Made by a program: the position numbers and the translations under genes | Shown here: positions 1 through 8,050 of the stretch, piece after piece | How positions within the stretch are numbered: the first letter of the stretch is position 1 | How the letters are laid out: each line of letters opens with the position of its first letter | NCBI RefSeq assembly: GCF_001189245.1 | Contig: NZ_LFIQ01000057.1 | Span: 143,038 to 179,661 of the forward strand | Reading direction: 5' to 3' | Length of the DNA stretch: 36,624 nucleotides | Source: Bradyrhizobium pachyrhizi | Lineage (GTDB): Bacteria; Pseudomonadota; Alphaproteobacteria; Rhizobiales; Xanthobacteraceae | Notes under the pieces: generated by a model | Database searches by the model: none | The model's input: the letters and a program-made list of their open reading frames with translations, nothing else | What the model was told of the DNA's origin: nothing

Positions 1-43
1 AGATTTCGTAATCGTCGTACCCGCTTCGCGCTCGGCTACAACT

Positions 44-850
44 TCACATCACGACGACCCTGGCGCCGACATTGACGCGGCCGTAGAGGTCGATGACGTC
101 CTCGTTGCGCATCCGGATGCAGCCGGACGAGACGTTGGTGCCGATCGTCCAGGGCTCGTTGGAGCCGTGGATGCGGTAGAGCGAGGAGCCGAGATACATC
201 GCGCGGGCGCCGAGCGGATTTTCCGGACCGCCTTCCATGTGCCGCGGCAGGTCGGGACGGCGCGCCAGCATTTCCGGCGGCGGCGTCCAGGCCGGCCACT
301 CCTTCTTGGCCGAGATCGTCTTCACGCCCGCCCAGGTGAAGCCGGGCCGTCCGACGCCGATGCCGTAGCGCAGCGCGCGGCCGTCGCCCTGCACCAGATA
401 GAGAAACTTGTTCGGCGTATCGACGACGATGGTGCCGGCGCTTTCCTTGCCGCTATAGTCGACCAGTTGCTTCTCGTATCTCGGATCGAACGGACGCTGC
501 GCCGGATCGCCCGCGGCCTCTTCCTGCTGCCGGAGCATCTGCTGCTGCGGATCCATCGGCGGCAGCTGACGGTTGCCGTAATAGCCCGGCTGCTGCTGAT
601 ACATCGGCTGCGGCGAATAACCCTGCGACGACGGCGCATCGCCGAACAGGAATTCGATGAAGCCGCCGCCCATGTTGGGGCGCTGCGGCTGCACGTAGGC
701 GGTGCGCATCGGCGGCTGCGGAGCGCCCTGATTGGCATAGATGACGGCGGGCCCGGCGGGCGCTGCCGCGTCGATCGCCATGGCGTGATGGGGAACGGCA
801 ATAAGAGAAGACGCGCCGGCGAGCAGCGCAAGCGTGGTTTTCCTGAACAT
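44..850 (-). CDS. L,D-transpeptidase (YkuD/ErfK family), exported
   Basis: Predicted 268-aa periplasmic peptidoglycan L,D-transpeptidase, which would make 3-3 crosslinks or attach proteins to the wall. The N-terminus (MFRKTTLALLAGASSLIAV, ending near AMA at residue 25) is a signal peptide. Residues about 30-125 are Pro/Gln/Tyr-rich low complexity, probably a flexible spacer. The C-terminal YkuD domain carries the hallmark IHGSN (His228) and SSGCIRM (catalytic Cys244) motifs. The protein ends directly after the catalytic domain with no further module. It is transcribed leftwards, divergent from cheZ across about 310 bp. The Shine-Dalgarno sequence before the ATG is weak. The family is clear; the exact wall substrate cannot be told from sequence. 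Confidence 0.93.
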   Translation of the reverse strand: MFRKTTLALLAGASSLIAVPHHAMAIDAAAPAGPAVIYANQGAPQPPMRTAYVQPQRPNMGGGFIEFLFGDAPSSQGYSPQPMYQQQPGYYGNRQLPPMDPQQQMLRQQEEAAGDPAQRPFDPRYEKQLVDYSGKESAGTIVVDTPNKFLYLVQGDGRALRYGIGVGRPGFTWAGVKTISAKKEWPAWTPPPEMLARRPDLPRHMEGGPENPLGARAMYLGSSLYRIHGSNEPWTIGTNVSSGCIRMRNEDVIDLYGRVNVGARVVVM

Positions 851-1159
851 CGACGTACTCTGTACTGGTTTCGTCGTGACGTGATGCGCGCGGCGCCGAC
901 TTTGCGCCGTTGCACGTGGTCAATAAGCAATGAAAACCGCATCGGTTTGGTAAACGGAGCGGCCGTTTCGATTCACCACATCGGCAATGGAGCGCGGTTT
1001 TCCCCGACAGCGTTTATTTTGCGTGAACGGCGCGGCGACATGGTTAATCGCCGGTATCGCCGCGTTTGCGCGCTATCCGCGCCAACAGTTCCGGCGTGAA
1101 CCTGACGTTAAATCCGCTCTGTCTAGAACGGACTTCAGTGAAGGGGCGGGAATGAAATC
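851..1159. other. intergenic region between divergent ldt and cheZ
   Basis: About 310 bp separating the divergent L,D-transpeptidase and cheZ genes. It must hold both promoters. I see a short inverted repeat (AAACGG, 5-nt loop, CCGTTT at 952-968) but no convincing -35/-10 pair and no small gene with a good ribosome-binding site. Confidence 0.5.
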
Positions 1160-1936
1160 ATGTCAGTGAAGCGCAAGCGTTTTCGTGTCGAGCAGGCGAT
1201 GGGCGAGGTGGTGATGCCGGAGCCGGATGTTTCCAGCGGCGCCGATCTCGGTCCGATGCATCGCGAGATCATGGCCGAGCTTCGCTCGATCCGCGCCCAG
1301 ATGGCCGCCGCACCGGCACAGCGCACCGGCGACAGCGTCGATGCCGCGGTCGCCCGCGAAGTCGCCGAGACCCACGCACTGCTCGAGACCTACCGTGCGC
1401 AGGTCGAACAGTGCGAGAAGCTCAAGGTCGAGCTCGACCTGATCCACGACGCGATCAGCCGCACCAAGCGCGAGATCGCCGTGCTGCACGGCAAGAGCTT
1501 CAACGGTGAGGAGATGGCCAAGGTCAATGGCGAGCTCGGCGCCGTGGTCGGCGGCACCGAACAGGCCACCCAGCAGATCCTCGAGGCGGTGGAGGCGATC
1601 GACCAGGCCGCAACCGCGCTGGCCAACAACGTCACGCCCGACCAGCAAAAGCGGCTCAGCGAAGATATTCAGGAGCGCGTGGTCTCGATCTTCGAGGCCT
1701 GCAACTTCCAGGACCTCACCGGCCAGCGCATCAGCAAGGTGATGCAGACGATGAAGTTCATCGAACAGCACATCAACGAGATGATGAACATCTGGGGCGG
1801 CGTCGACGCGATCAAGTCGCACGTCCCGGCGATCGTCGACACCCGCGAGGGCGATGCCCGCCTGCTCAACGGTCCGAAGCTCGACGGCGACGCCGGCCAC
1901 GCCTCGCAGGACGACATCGACGCGATGTTCAACTGA
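1160..1936 (+). CDS. cheZ: CheY-P phosphatase CheZ
   Basis: Predicted 258-aa cytoplasmic chemotaxis phosphatase that dephosphorylates CheY-P. Residues about 60-210 are long amphipathic helices as expected for the CheZ four-helix bundle. The active-site segment FQDLTGQ lies at 183-189, where Asp185 and Gln189 correspond to Asp143 and Gln147 of E. coli CheZ. A linker of about 35 residues leads to a C-terminal peptide, ASQDDIDAMFN, the expected CheY-docking tail. The ATG at 1160 is preceded by a purine-rich GGGGCGGGAA stretch. No other chemotaxis gene is adjacent, so it is an orphan locus, and a strong terminator follows directly. Confidence 0.9.
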   Translation: MSVKRKRFRVEQAMGEVVMPEPDVSSGADLGPMHREIMAELRSIRAQMAAAPAQRTGDSVDAAVAREVAETHALLETYRAQVEQCEKLKVELDLIHDAISRTKREIAVLHGKSFNGEEMAKVNGELGAVVGGTEQATQQILEAVEAIDQAATALANNVTPDQQKRLSEDIQERVVSIFEACNFQDLTGQRISKVMQTMKFIEQHINEMMNIWGGVDAIKSHVPAIVDTREGDARLLNGPKLDGDAGHASQDDIDAMFN

Positions 1937-1960
1937 GCGATCGCATCGGCAGAATACAAA

Positions 1961-1990
1961 ACGCCGGCCCTCAGGCCGGCGTTTTTGTTT
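1961..1990 (+). terminator. intrinsic terminator of cheZ
   Basis: Perfect 9-bp stem ACGCCGGCC / GGCCGGCGT with a 4-nt CTCA loop (1961-1982), followed by TTTTGTTT. It starts 24 nt after the cheZ stop codon and is a textbook Rho-independent terminator. Confidence 0.93.
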
Positions 1991-2446
1991 GAGCCATGGG
2001 CCAGCGCTCGCAGCGAGTCACCAGAGATAGACGAACCAACCAAATTGCGGCCACCACATGCAGTTTGTGCCAATTGCGACAATTGGAAAGTTACTGGCAG
2101 CTTTGGCATCGCTGACGCATACTGTGCGTGAGGGGAAATTGTCATGCGTATGCCGGGGGCCAACACTGGGTGCCGGTTGCATGGGACTTCCGGAGTAAAT
2201 CCGGTCGTCCCCGCGCGGGGCTTGCACGTCCACTCATCACACAATCGCAGGTTCGCAGCCATTCGCCGTGCGTATCCAACGAGGGCGGACTGCCATCTTT
2301 CGCACGCTGCCGAAGCGCGAGGCCGCCTTTTGCAGCTGTGACGATCAGCGGCGGATCTCTTTCATTCGCGCTGATCGCGTACGCCTTGTTATCAGATCAC
2401 TGATTTTGGGGGGAGCCACTGGAGTACTCAACACCGGAGATTGAAC
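1991..2446. other. non-coding interval with lower GC
   Basis: About 455 bp with no convincing gene. Base composition is visibly less GC-rich than the neighbouring genes. It contains a 7-bp inverted repeat CCAATTG-cga-CAATTGG at 2070-2086. Open frames here have no Shine-Dalgarno and no recognisable protein character. It presumably contains the promoter of the secreted protein at 2447 and may hold decayed sequence. Confidence 0.5.
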
Positions 2447-2926
2447 ATGACGCAAGGAATTGTCAGGAATACTGCAATTGCGCTCTCGACTTTCGTTTGT
2501 GCGACACTGTTCTCCGTCACCTGGTCTGAGCAGGGCGGCATTTCGGCTTCGGTCGAAAGCGCCCAGGCGCGTGTGGGCCGACCGCTGACGCCCGTGAGCG
2601 TCGCGGGCGTTGCGCGTCGTCAAACCCGGCGCGCCGCCTACGGATACGGGGTTGGCGCGGGCGTCGCCGCTACGGCAGCTGTCGCTGCGGCTGCCGCTAC
2701 TGCGCCGGCCTATTCCGGCTGGGGCACAAACGATTGGACCAATTCGTATGCCGCCCAGACGGATCCCTACTTTGGCCAGCCCTACTATCCGGCACGAGCC
2801 TACCAAAGGATCAGCCCGTATTACGGCTATGCCGGATGGACGGAGTACAAGGCAGCCAATGGTATCGGCTGCGAGCCTGGCACGATGACCAAGATGGCTG
2901 ACGGCCGCATGTACGTCTGTCAGTGA
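2447..2926 (+). CDS. small secreted protein, function unknown
   Basis: Predicted 159-aa exported protein. I chose the ATG at 2447 because CCGGAGA (2434-2440) sits about 6 nt upstream; a TTG two codons earlier would abut it. A hydrophobic segment (about 7-23) acts as signal or anchor, followed by a basic RVGRPLTPVSVAGVARRQ stretch, an Ala/Gly/Val-rich segment (VGAGVAATAAVAAAAA) and a Tyr/Pro/Trp-rich tail (PYFGQPYYPARAY, YYGYAGW). Two Cys near the end (CEPGTM, YVCQ) could pair. I recall RVGRPLTPVSVAGVARR-type proteins as recurrent in Bradyrhizobium, with no known function. A strong terminator follows, so it is probably monocistronic. Confidence 0.75.
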   Translation: MTQGIVRNTAIALSTFVCATLFSVTWSEQGGISASVESAQARVGRPLTPVSVAGVARRQTRRAAYGYGVGAGVAATAAVAAAAATAPAYSGWGTNDWTNSYAAQTDPYFGQPYYPARAYQRISPYYGYAGWTEYKAANGIGCEPGTMTKMADGRMYVCQ

Positions 2927-2946
2927 AACCGGCGCAACGCCACCGC

Positions 2947-2978
2947 AAGAGGGCGGCTCAACGAGCCGCCCTCTTTCA
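2947..2978 (+). terminator. intrinsic terminator
   Basis: Perfect 13-bp stem AAGAGGGCGGCTC / GAGCCGCCCTCTT with a 3-nt AAC loop (2947-2975), starting 20 nt after the stop at 2926. The 3' arm supplies only a short T run (CTCTTTC), so it is strong in stem and weak in U-tract. Confidence 0.8.
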
Positions 2979-3128
2979 CGATGAAGCAGATCGACCTCAC
3001 GCGGCGACGGGTCGCGCGCGGCGTTGATCTACGTCAACATCGCCTCCCCCTTGCCACTGACGATACCTTGGGCCGCATCTGAAGCGGGCTCCATCACCTT
3101 CGGTTCACTTGCGATGAGGAGGATCACC

Positions 3129-3392
3129 ATGCGTCGGACGAACATTGTTTCGACCAAGTCAGTGACGTTTGCGGGAATAGCAGCGAGCCTGATGTTGGGG
3201 TTTGCAGGCGCCGCTCTCACTCCGGCACCGGCCAACGCGGTGATCTACTGCACGTATGTCGGTTATCCGGCAGGCTGCGTGGCGCGGGCAGGCGTTGTGC
3301 TCAGGCCTCGTCCGGTGGCGCGCGCTGCGGTCCGCCACAATGCGGGCGGCAATTTGAATGGCGGCGTCAATCGGGTTGGCGTGCGGCGATAA
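3129..3392 (+). CDS. small secreted protein, function unknown
   Basis: Predicted 87-aa exported protein. The start is the ATG at 3129, because AGGAGG (3117-3122) lies 6 nt upstream; the ATG at 3114 would overlap that site. The signal peptide has a basic MRRTN start, a hydrophobic core (FAGIAASLMLGFAGAAL) and an Ala-x-Ala cleavage site (PANA, about residue 36). The mature part is about 50 residues: a CTYVGYPAGC segment with two cysteines, then a Val/Arg/Pro-rich stretch and a Gly/Asn-rich NGGVNRVGVRR end. Basic, small and probably periplasmic. It resembles small secreted proteins I recall in Bradyrhizobium; no function is known to me. Confidence 0.75.
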   Translation: MRRTNIVSTKSVTFAGIAASLMLGFAGAALTPAPANAVIYCTYVGYPAGCVARAGVVLRPRPVARAAVRHNAGGNLNGGVNRVGVRR

Positions 3393-3415
3393 GGCCGTGT
3401 TTGCGGGTCTCCTTG

Positions 3416-3575
3416 CCTTCTCCCCTTGTGGGAGAAGGTGGCGCGGACGCAATCCGCGCCGGATGAGGGGTTCTATCCGCGAGTCAGGAAACGAGAGAGG
3501 GTCACGCGCGGAGGGAGACCCCTCACCCGCTCTGCATCTGGCGATGCGATCCGGCCTCTCCCACAAGGGAAGAGG
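3416..3575. repeat. interspersed palindromic repeat element
   Basis: About 160-bp element lying between convergent genes. Its left end is a perfect hairpin, CCTTCTCCC-cttgt-GGGAGAAGG (3416-3438). Its right end is a matching imperfect hairpin, CCTCTCCCacaaGGGAAGAGG (3555-3575). Internal GGATGAGGGG and CCCCTCACCC segments are also mutually complementary. The layout matches an intergenic repeat that I recall as abundant in Bradyrhizobiaceae genomes. A second copy of the same type appears to begin at 36599. Confidence 0.8.
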
Positions 3576-3624
3576 CGAACCGGCTGTGCGGCCGTAGATC
3601 GGTCGAAAAACGGATCACTCGCTT

Positions 3625-4143
3625 TTACGCCCTCGGGGCGCAGCGGACATAGACCATGTTGCCGTAGCGGACCCCGGCGTCCTTGTCGACGAAGCGGGTG
3701 ATCATGACGCGGCCGTCGAACGAGACGATCTCGCGGTCCTGCTCGCCGGGCGTCGGTCCTGGCGGGCCGATATAGTTCTTGCCGCTCGGGGAACCCTTCA
3801 GCCGCAGTTCCTGCGGGGTGGCCTGGTCGGCCAGATGCATGATCACGCCGCCGTTCTGGCCGGCGCCGATCACGTAAGGCTGCTTGCACTGGCCGCGCGC
3901 GGCGGCCTCGGTGCGGGCGCGATCGGCGGGATTCTGGAACGAGGCGAGACCCCAGCGGCCGACGATCTCGTCGGCGCGGATGCTCGCGGGCATTTCGGGG
4001 GCGACCCCCGGCTCGGCTGGCGCCGGCTCAGGGTTCGACGACAACGACGGCAGGCTCATGCTGCCGCACGCCCCCAAGAGTGTCGTCAGCGCCGAAACAG
4101 CCGCGAACCGTGCGACCAATCGCGCGTTGAATGACCTGATCAT
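3625..4143 (-). CDS. putative lipoprotein, function unknown
   Basis: Predicted 172-aa outer-envelope lipoprotein. The N-terminus MIRSFNARLVARFAAVSAL continues into the lipobox LLGAC, so the acylated Cys falls near residue 26. A Pro/Glu-rich linker follows (NPEPAPAEPGVAPEMP). The C-terminal domain begins about residue 53 (IRADEIVGRWGLASF) and contains CKQPYVI and a final VYVRCAPRA; these two cysteines could form a disulfide. The start at 4143 is preferred because GGGGG lies 6 nt upstream; the ATG two codons earlier abuts it. The WGLASF segment vaguely recalls lipocalin-like or protease-inhibitor-like beta-barrels, but I cannot assign a family. Confidence 0.75.
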   Translation of the reverse strand: MIRSFNARLVARFAAVSALTTLLGACGSMSLPSLSSNPEPAPAEPGVAPEMPASIRADEIVGRWGLASFQNPADRARTEAAARGQCKQPYVIGAGQNGGVIMHLADQATPQELRLKGSPSGKNYIGPPGPTPGEQDREIVSFDGRVMITRFVDKDAGVRYGNMVYVRCAPRA

Positions 4144-4298
4144 ATGCATCCCCCGACTATGTCCCGGCCGCACCCGTCCCGCAGCCAAGCGTAAAACTTA
4201 AGACGGAGCAATGACGTCTGACAAAATTACGTCATCGCTACGATTTGGTTTCTGGTCCACCATCCTATATTGGCCTCACCAAGGCCTTAACCCGTTTG

Positions 4299-4328
4299 CT
4301 TGACAGAAACTGCGCCAAGCCATATTTC
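4299..4328 (+). promoter_or_regulatory. heat-shock type promoter of groESL
   Basis: CTTGACAG at 4299-4306 followed by CATATTTC at 4321-4328. TTGACA to TATTTC spacing is 17 bp, compatible with sigma-70, and the CTTG...CATATT pattern also resembles alphaproteobacterial RpoH promoters. It lies just upstream of the CIRCE element, so the transcript would start at or within CIRCE. Confidence 0.65.
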
Positions 4329-4339
4329 CCGGCCCACAA

Positions 4340-4366
4340 TTAGCACTCTTGCACCACGATTGCTAA
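4340..4366 (+). promoter_or_regulatory. CIRCE operator (HrcA binding site)
   Basis: TTAGCACTC (4340-4348), 9-nt spacer, GATTGCTAA (4358-4366). The consensus is TTAGCACTC-N9-GAGTGCTAA, so only one position of the right arm differs. HrcA repressor is the established ligand of CIRCE, so this groESL copy is expected to be HrcA-repressed and heat-induced. Confidence 0.95.
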
Positions 4367-4461
4367 AAGCGTCGGGCGTCCTGCCCAGCGCCGACCGGGC
4401 CGGCATCCAACGCCGGTCCCGATGAACCGGACCTGAAACCGAGCCTCCAAGAGGGAACGTC

Positions 4462-4758
4462 ATGGCTAAATCCACCTTCCGCCCCCTGCACGACCGCGTC
4501 GTGGTCAAGCGTATCGATGCCGAGGAGAAATCCAAGGGCGGCATCATCATTCCGGACTCGGCGAAGGAGAAGCCGTCCCAGGGCGAGATCGTCGCCGTCG
4601 GCCCGGGTGGCCGCGACGAGGCCGGCAAGCTGATCCCGATCGACCTCAAGGTCGGCGACCGCGTGCTGTTCGGCAAATGGTCGGGCACCGAGGTCAAGCT
4701 CGACAACCAGGAGCTCCTGATCATGAAGGAGTCCGACATCATGGGCGTGCTGGCGTAA
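4462..4758 (+). CDS. groES: co-chaperonin GroES
   Basis: 98-aa cytoplasmic co-chaperonin that caps the GroEL ring, close to the usual 95-105 residues. [18 protein letters not shown] is the typical first strand. The mobile loop [20 protein letters not shown] (about 25-44) contains the Ile-Ile-Ile contact that binds GroEL. The C-terminus (ESDIMGVL) is standard. GAGGGA precedes the ATG. It is the first gene of the groES-groL operon, under a heat-shock promoter plus CIRCE. Rhizobia commonly carry several groESL copies; which copy this is cannot be judged from this window. Confidence 0.98.
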   Translation: MAKSTFRPLHDRVVVKRIDAEEKSKGGIIIPDSAKEKPSQGEIVAVGPGGRDEAGKLIPIDLKVGDRVLFGKWSGTEVKLDNQELLIMKESDIMGVLA

Positions 4759-4798
4759 TAAGGCCGGCAATTCCAGAACCCGCCGCACCCTCTAGCTC

Positions 4799-6581
<1,783 letters not shown>

Positions 6582-6610
6582 GCCTTACCCGCGCAATCCG
6601 CATCGCAATC

Positions 6611-6640
6611 GAAGGCCGCCTCCGGGCGGCCTTCTTTTTT
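6611..6640 (+). terminator. intrinsic terminator of groESL
   Basis: Perfect 10-bp stem GAAGGCCGCC / GGCGGCCTTC with a 4-nt TCCG loop (6611-6634), followed by six T. It lies 29 nt after the groL stop codon. Confidence 0.95.
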
Positions 6641-6676
6641 GCAGTTTGATTACGATCGGGGTGCAAGGATCATCGC

Positions 6677-6967
6677 ATGTCCCGCGACGCCAAATCACTG
6701 ACGTTGACGCTCGTGCTGTTCTACGCGATCGGCGCGTTGCTTGCGCTCGGCGCTTATGCTTTGGACAGCATCGATGATTTTGCGATCGTCTTGACGTTCT
6801 GGTTCAAGCAAACGCTGACGTTTGTCGTCCTCGGCGCGGGTTATGGCGTCTATTACGTCATTTCCGGTTCTGCCGGTCATCGTCCGAAAGCGCCGCTGCG
6901 ATTTCTGGACATCTCGTTTCTGGCCGCTGCCGCCACGCTCGGGGTCGGCATGCTGGTGCACAGCTGA
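6677..6967 (+). CDS. small integral membrane protein, function unknown
   Basis: Predicted 96-aa inner-membrane protein. Three hydrophobic segments are visible: about 8-28 (LTLVLFYAIGALLALGAYAL), 45-63 (LTFVVLGAGYGVYYVIS) and 77-95 (FLDISFLAAAATLGVGMLV). A short charged loop, GSAGHRPKAPLR, separates the last two. AAGGA lies 8 nt before the ATG. The gene begins only 37 nt after the groL terminator, so it probably has its own promoter or relies on read-through. It converges with the monooxygenase-fold gene at 6999. I do not recognise the family. Confidence 0.7.
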   Translation: MSRDAKSLTLTLVLFYAIGALLALGAYALDSIDDFAIVLTFWFKQTLTFVVLGAGYGVYYVISGSAGHRPKAPLRFLDISFLAAAATLGVGMLVHS

Positions 6968-6998
6968 GCGATCCTTGACGCGACGGCCTGACAGTCCG

Positions 6999-7367
6999 TT
7001 ACCCCACGCACACACCCGGGACCGCGACCTTCTGGAACAAGTGCGGCGAGGCCACCGCCGAGGCGGGATAGGCCGAGAGCTTGGCCCTGAACTCCGGGTT
7101 CGTGAACGCGGCGCGGAAGGCGGCGGTGGATTCCCAGACCGCGTAGTTCAGATAGGCCGGGCTGTCGCCGATCGCGCGGTGCAGCTGGGTCGAGATGAAG
7201 CCCGGCTGCCGCTTCATGATGGCGGCATCGTCCTGCCAGGCCTTGAGAAAGCTGTTCTCATCGGCCGCTTCGAGCGTGAAGAGGTTGACAAGCACGACGT
7301 TGCTGGCGTCGACCGCGAGCTGGCGGTCGATCGGGAAAGCGGGGTCCAGGGGGCGCATCTGCGGCAT
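6999..7367 (-). CDS. ABM-fold (antibiotic biosynthesis monooxygenase) family protein
   Basis: Predicted 122-aa cytoplasmic protein with the dimeric alpha+beta barrel of the ABM family. NVVLVNLFTLEAADENSFLKAWQDDA and MKRQPGFISTQLHRAI match the first strand/helix and the typical QPGF-S-LHR motif. YLNYAVWESTAAFRAAF is the characteristic Y-W-S-AFRAAF helix. Such proteins may act on quinones, haem or polyketides, but many have no known substrate. The start is the ATG at 7367, with GGAG about 7 nt upstream. It is divergent from a MarR regulator across an interval holding a perfect 20-bp palindrome, so it is the likely regulatory target. Confidence 0.85.
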   Translation of the reverse strand: MPQMRPLDPAFPIDRQLAVDASNVVLVNLFTLEAADENSFLKAWQDDAAIMKRQPGFISTQLHRAIGDSPAYLNYAVWESTAAFRAAFTNPEFRAKLSAYPASAVASPHLFQKVAVPGVCVG

Positions 7368-7390
7368 GGTTAGCTCCGTTCGATATGGTG

Positions 7391-7447
7391 TTATGATGTC
7401 ATTTCGTTCTGATGAATACATATAGAAATTGACATCATGATGTCAAT
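7391..7447. promoter_or_regulatory. MarR-type operator: perfect palindrome plus half-site
   Basis: ATTGACATCATGATGTCAAT at 7428-7447 is a perfect 20-bp palindrome. A related half-site, TTATGATGTCATT, lies at 7391-7403, nearer the ABM gene. Both are AT-rich in a GC-rich background and sit between the divergent MarR and ABM genes. The palindrome ends 18 nt before the MarR start codon, so a bound dimer would block MarR transcription and probably the divergent gene. Confidence 0.8.
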
Positions 7448-7465
7448 ACGATTGTATGGTGACAA

Positions 7466-7942
7466 ATGCCGAATGCAAAGCGAACGCCGGCGGGCGAAGC
7501 CCTGAGCACCCTGATTCCGGACCTGTTCAGGCTCAACAGCCTGCTGTTCACATCAGGCGACCGGCTGGTGGCCGGGCTCGGGCTGACCAGCGCGCGCTGG
7601 CAGATCCTCGGCGCAATCGTTGCCGCCGAGCGCCCGCAACCGGTCGCATGGCTGGCGCGCGACCTCGGCGCCGCCAGACAGAACGTGCAGCGGATCGTCA
7701 ACGACCTCGAACGGGACGGGCTTGTCGCCTTCGAAACCAACCCGCATCACCGCCGTGCCCAGCTCGTCGTACTGACCGCCAAGGGGCGGCAAAGCTTCGA
7801 CGCGGCCATGCGCCTGCAGCTGCCCTGGGTGAACGGCCTCGCCGACGGGCTGTCGATGAAGGACCTCGAAACCGTGAGCCGCGTCGCGACGGTGCTGCGC
7901 GGCCGGCTGGAGAGCGGCGAGGAACCTGACGAACGCACATGA
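7466..7942 (+). CDS. MarR family transcriptional regulator
   Basis: 158-aa winged-helix repressor, typical MarR length. Residues about 15-45 form the N-terminal dimerisation helix. The HTH spans roughly 40-85 (LTSARWQILGAI...PVAWLARDLGAARQNVQRIVNDLERDGLV). The wing is FETNPHHRRAQLVVLTAKG, with the conserved Asn-Pro-x-His-Arg-Arg and LTxKG motifs. The C-terminal helices complete the dimer interface. The ATG at 7466 lacks a strong Shine-Dalgarno and lies very close to the palindromic operator, so the leader must be very short. It diverges from the ABM gene at 6999. Auto-repression and control of that gene are inferred; the ligand is unknown. Confidence 0.92.
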   Translation: MPNAKRTPAGEALSTLIPDLFRLNSLLFTSGDRLVAGLGLTSARWQILGAIVAAERPQPVAWLARDLGAARQNVQRIVNDLERDGLVAFETNPHHRRAQLVVLTAKGRQSFDAAMRLQLPWVNGLADGLSMKDLETVSRVATVLRGRLESGEEPDERT

Positions 7943-7958
7943 CTGCGATCGCGGCGCG

Positions 7959-7986
7959 AGGCCGCCGTTAGGCGGCCTTCTTTTTT
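7959..7986 (+). terminator. intrinsic terminator of the MarR gene
   Basis: Stem AGGCCGCC / GGCGGCCT with a GTTA loop (7959-7978), followed by TCTTTTTT. It lies 17 nt after the stop codon. Confidence 0.92.
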
Positions 7987-8050
7987 GGCCAATGACATGG
8001 AGGTTTGCTAGTTACGACGGAACCGATTCTGCCCTTCGAGGACTTATCGT

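Noticed and set aside
2128..2403. 91-aa open frame in the gap after cheZ
   Set aside because: No ribosome-binding site, no recognisable sequence and unusual composition.
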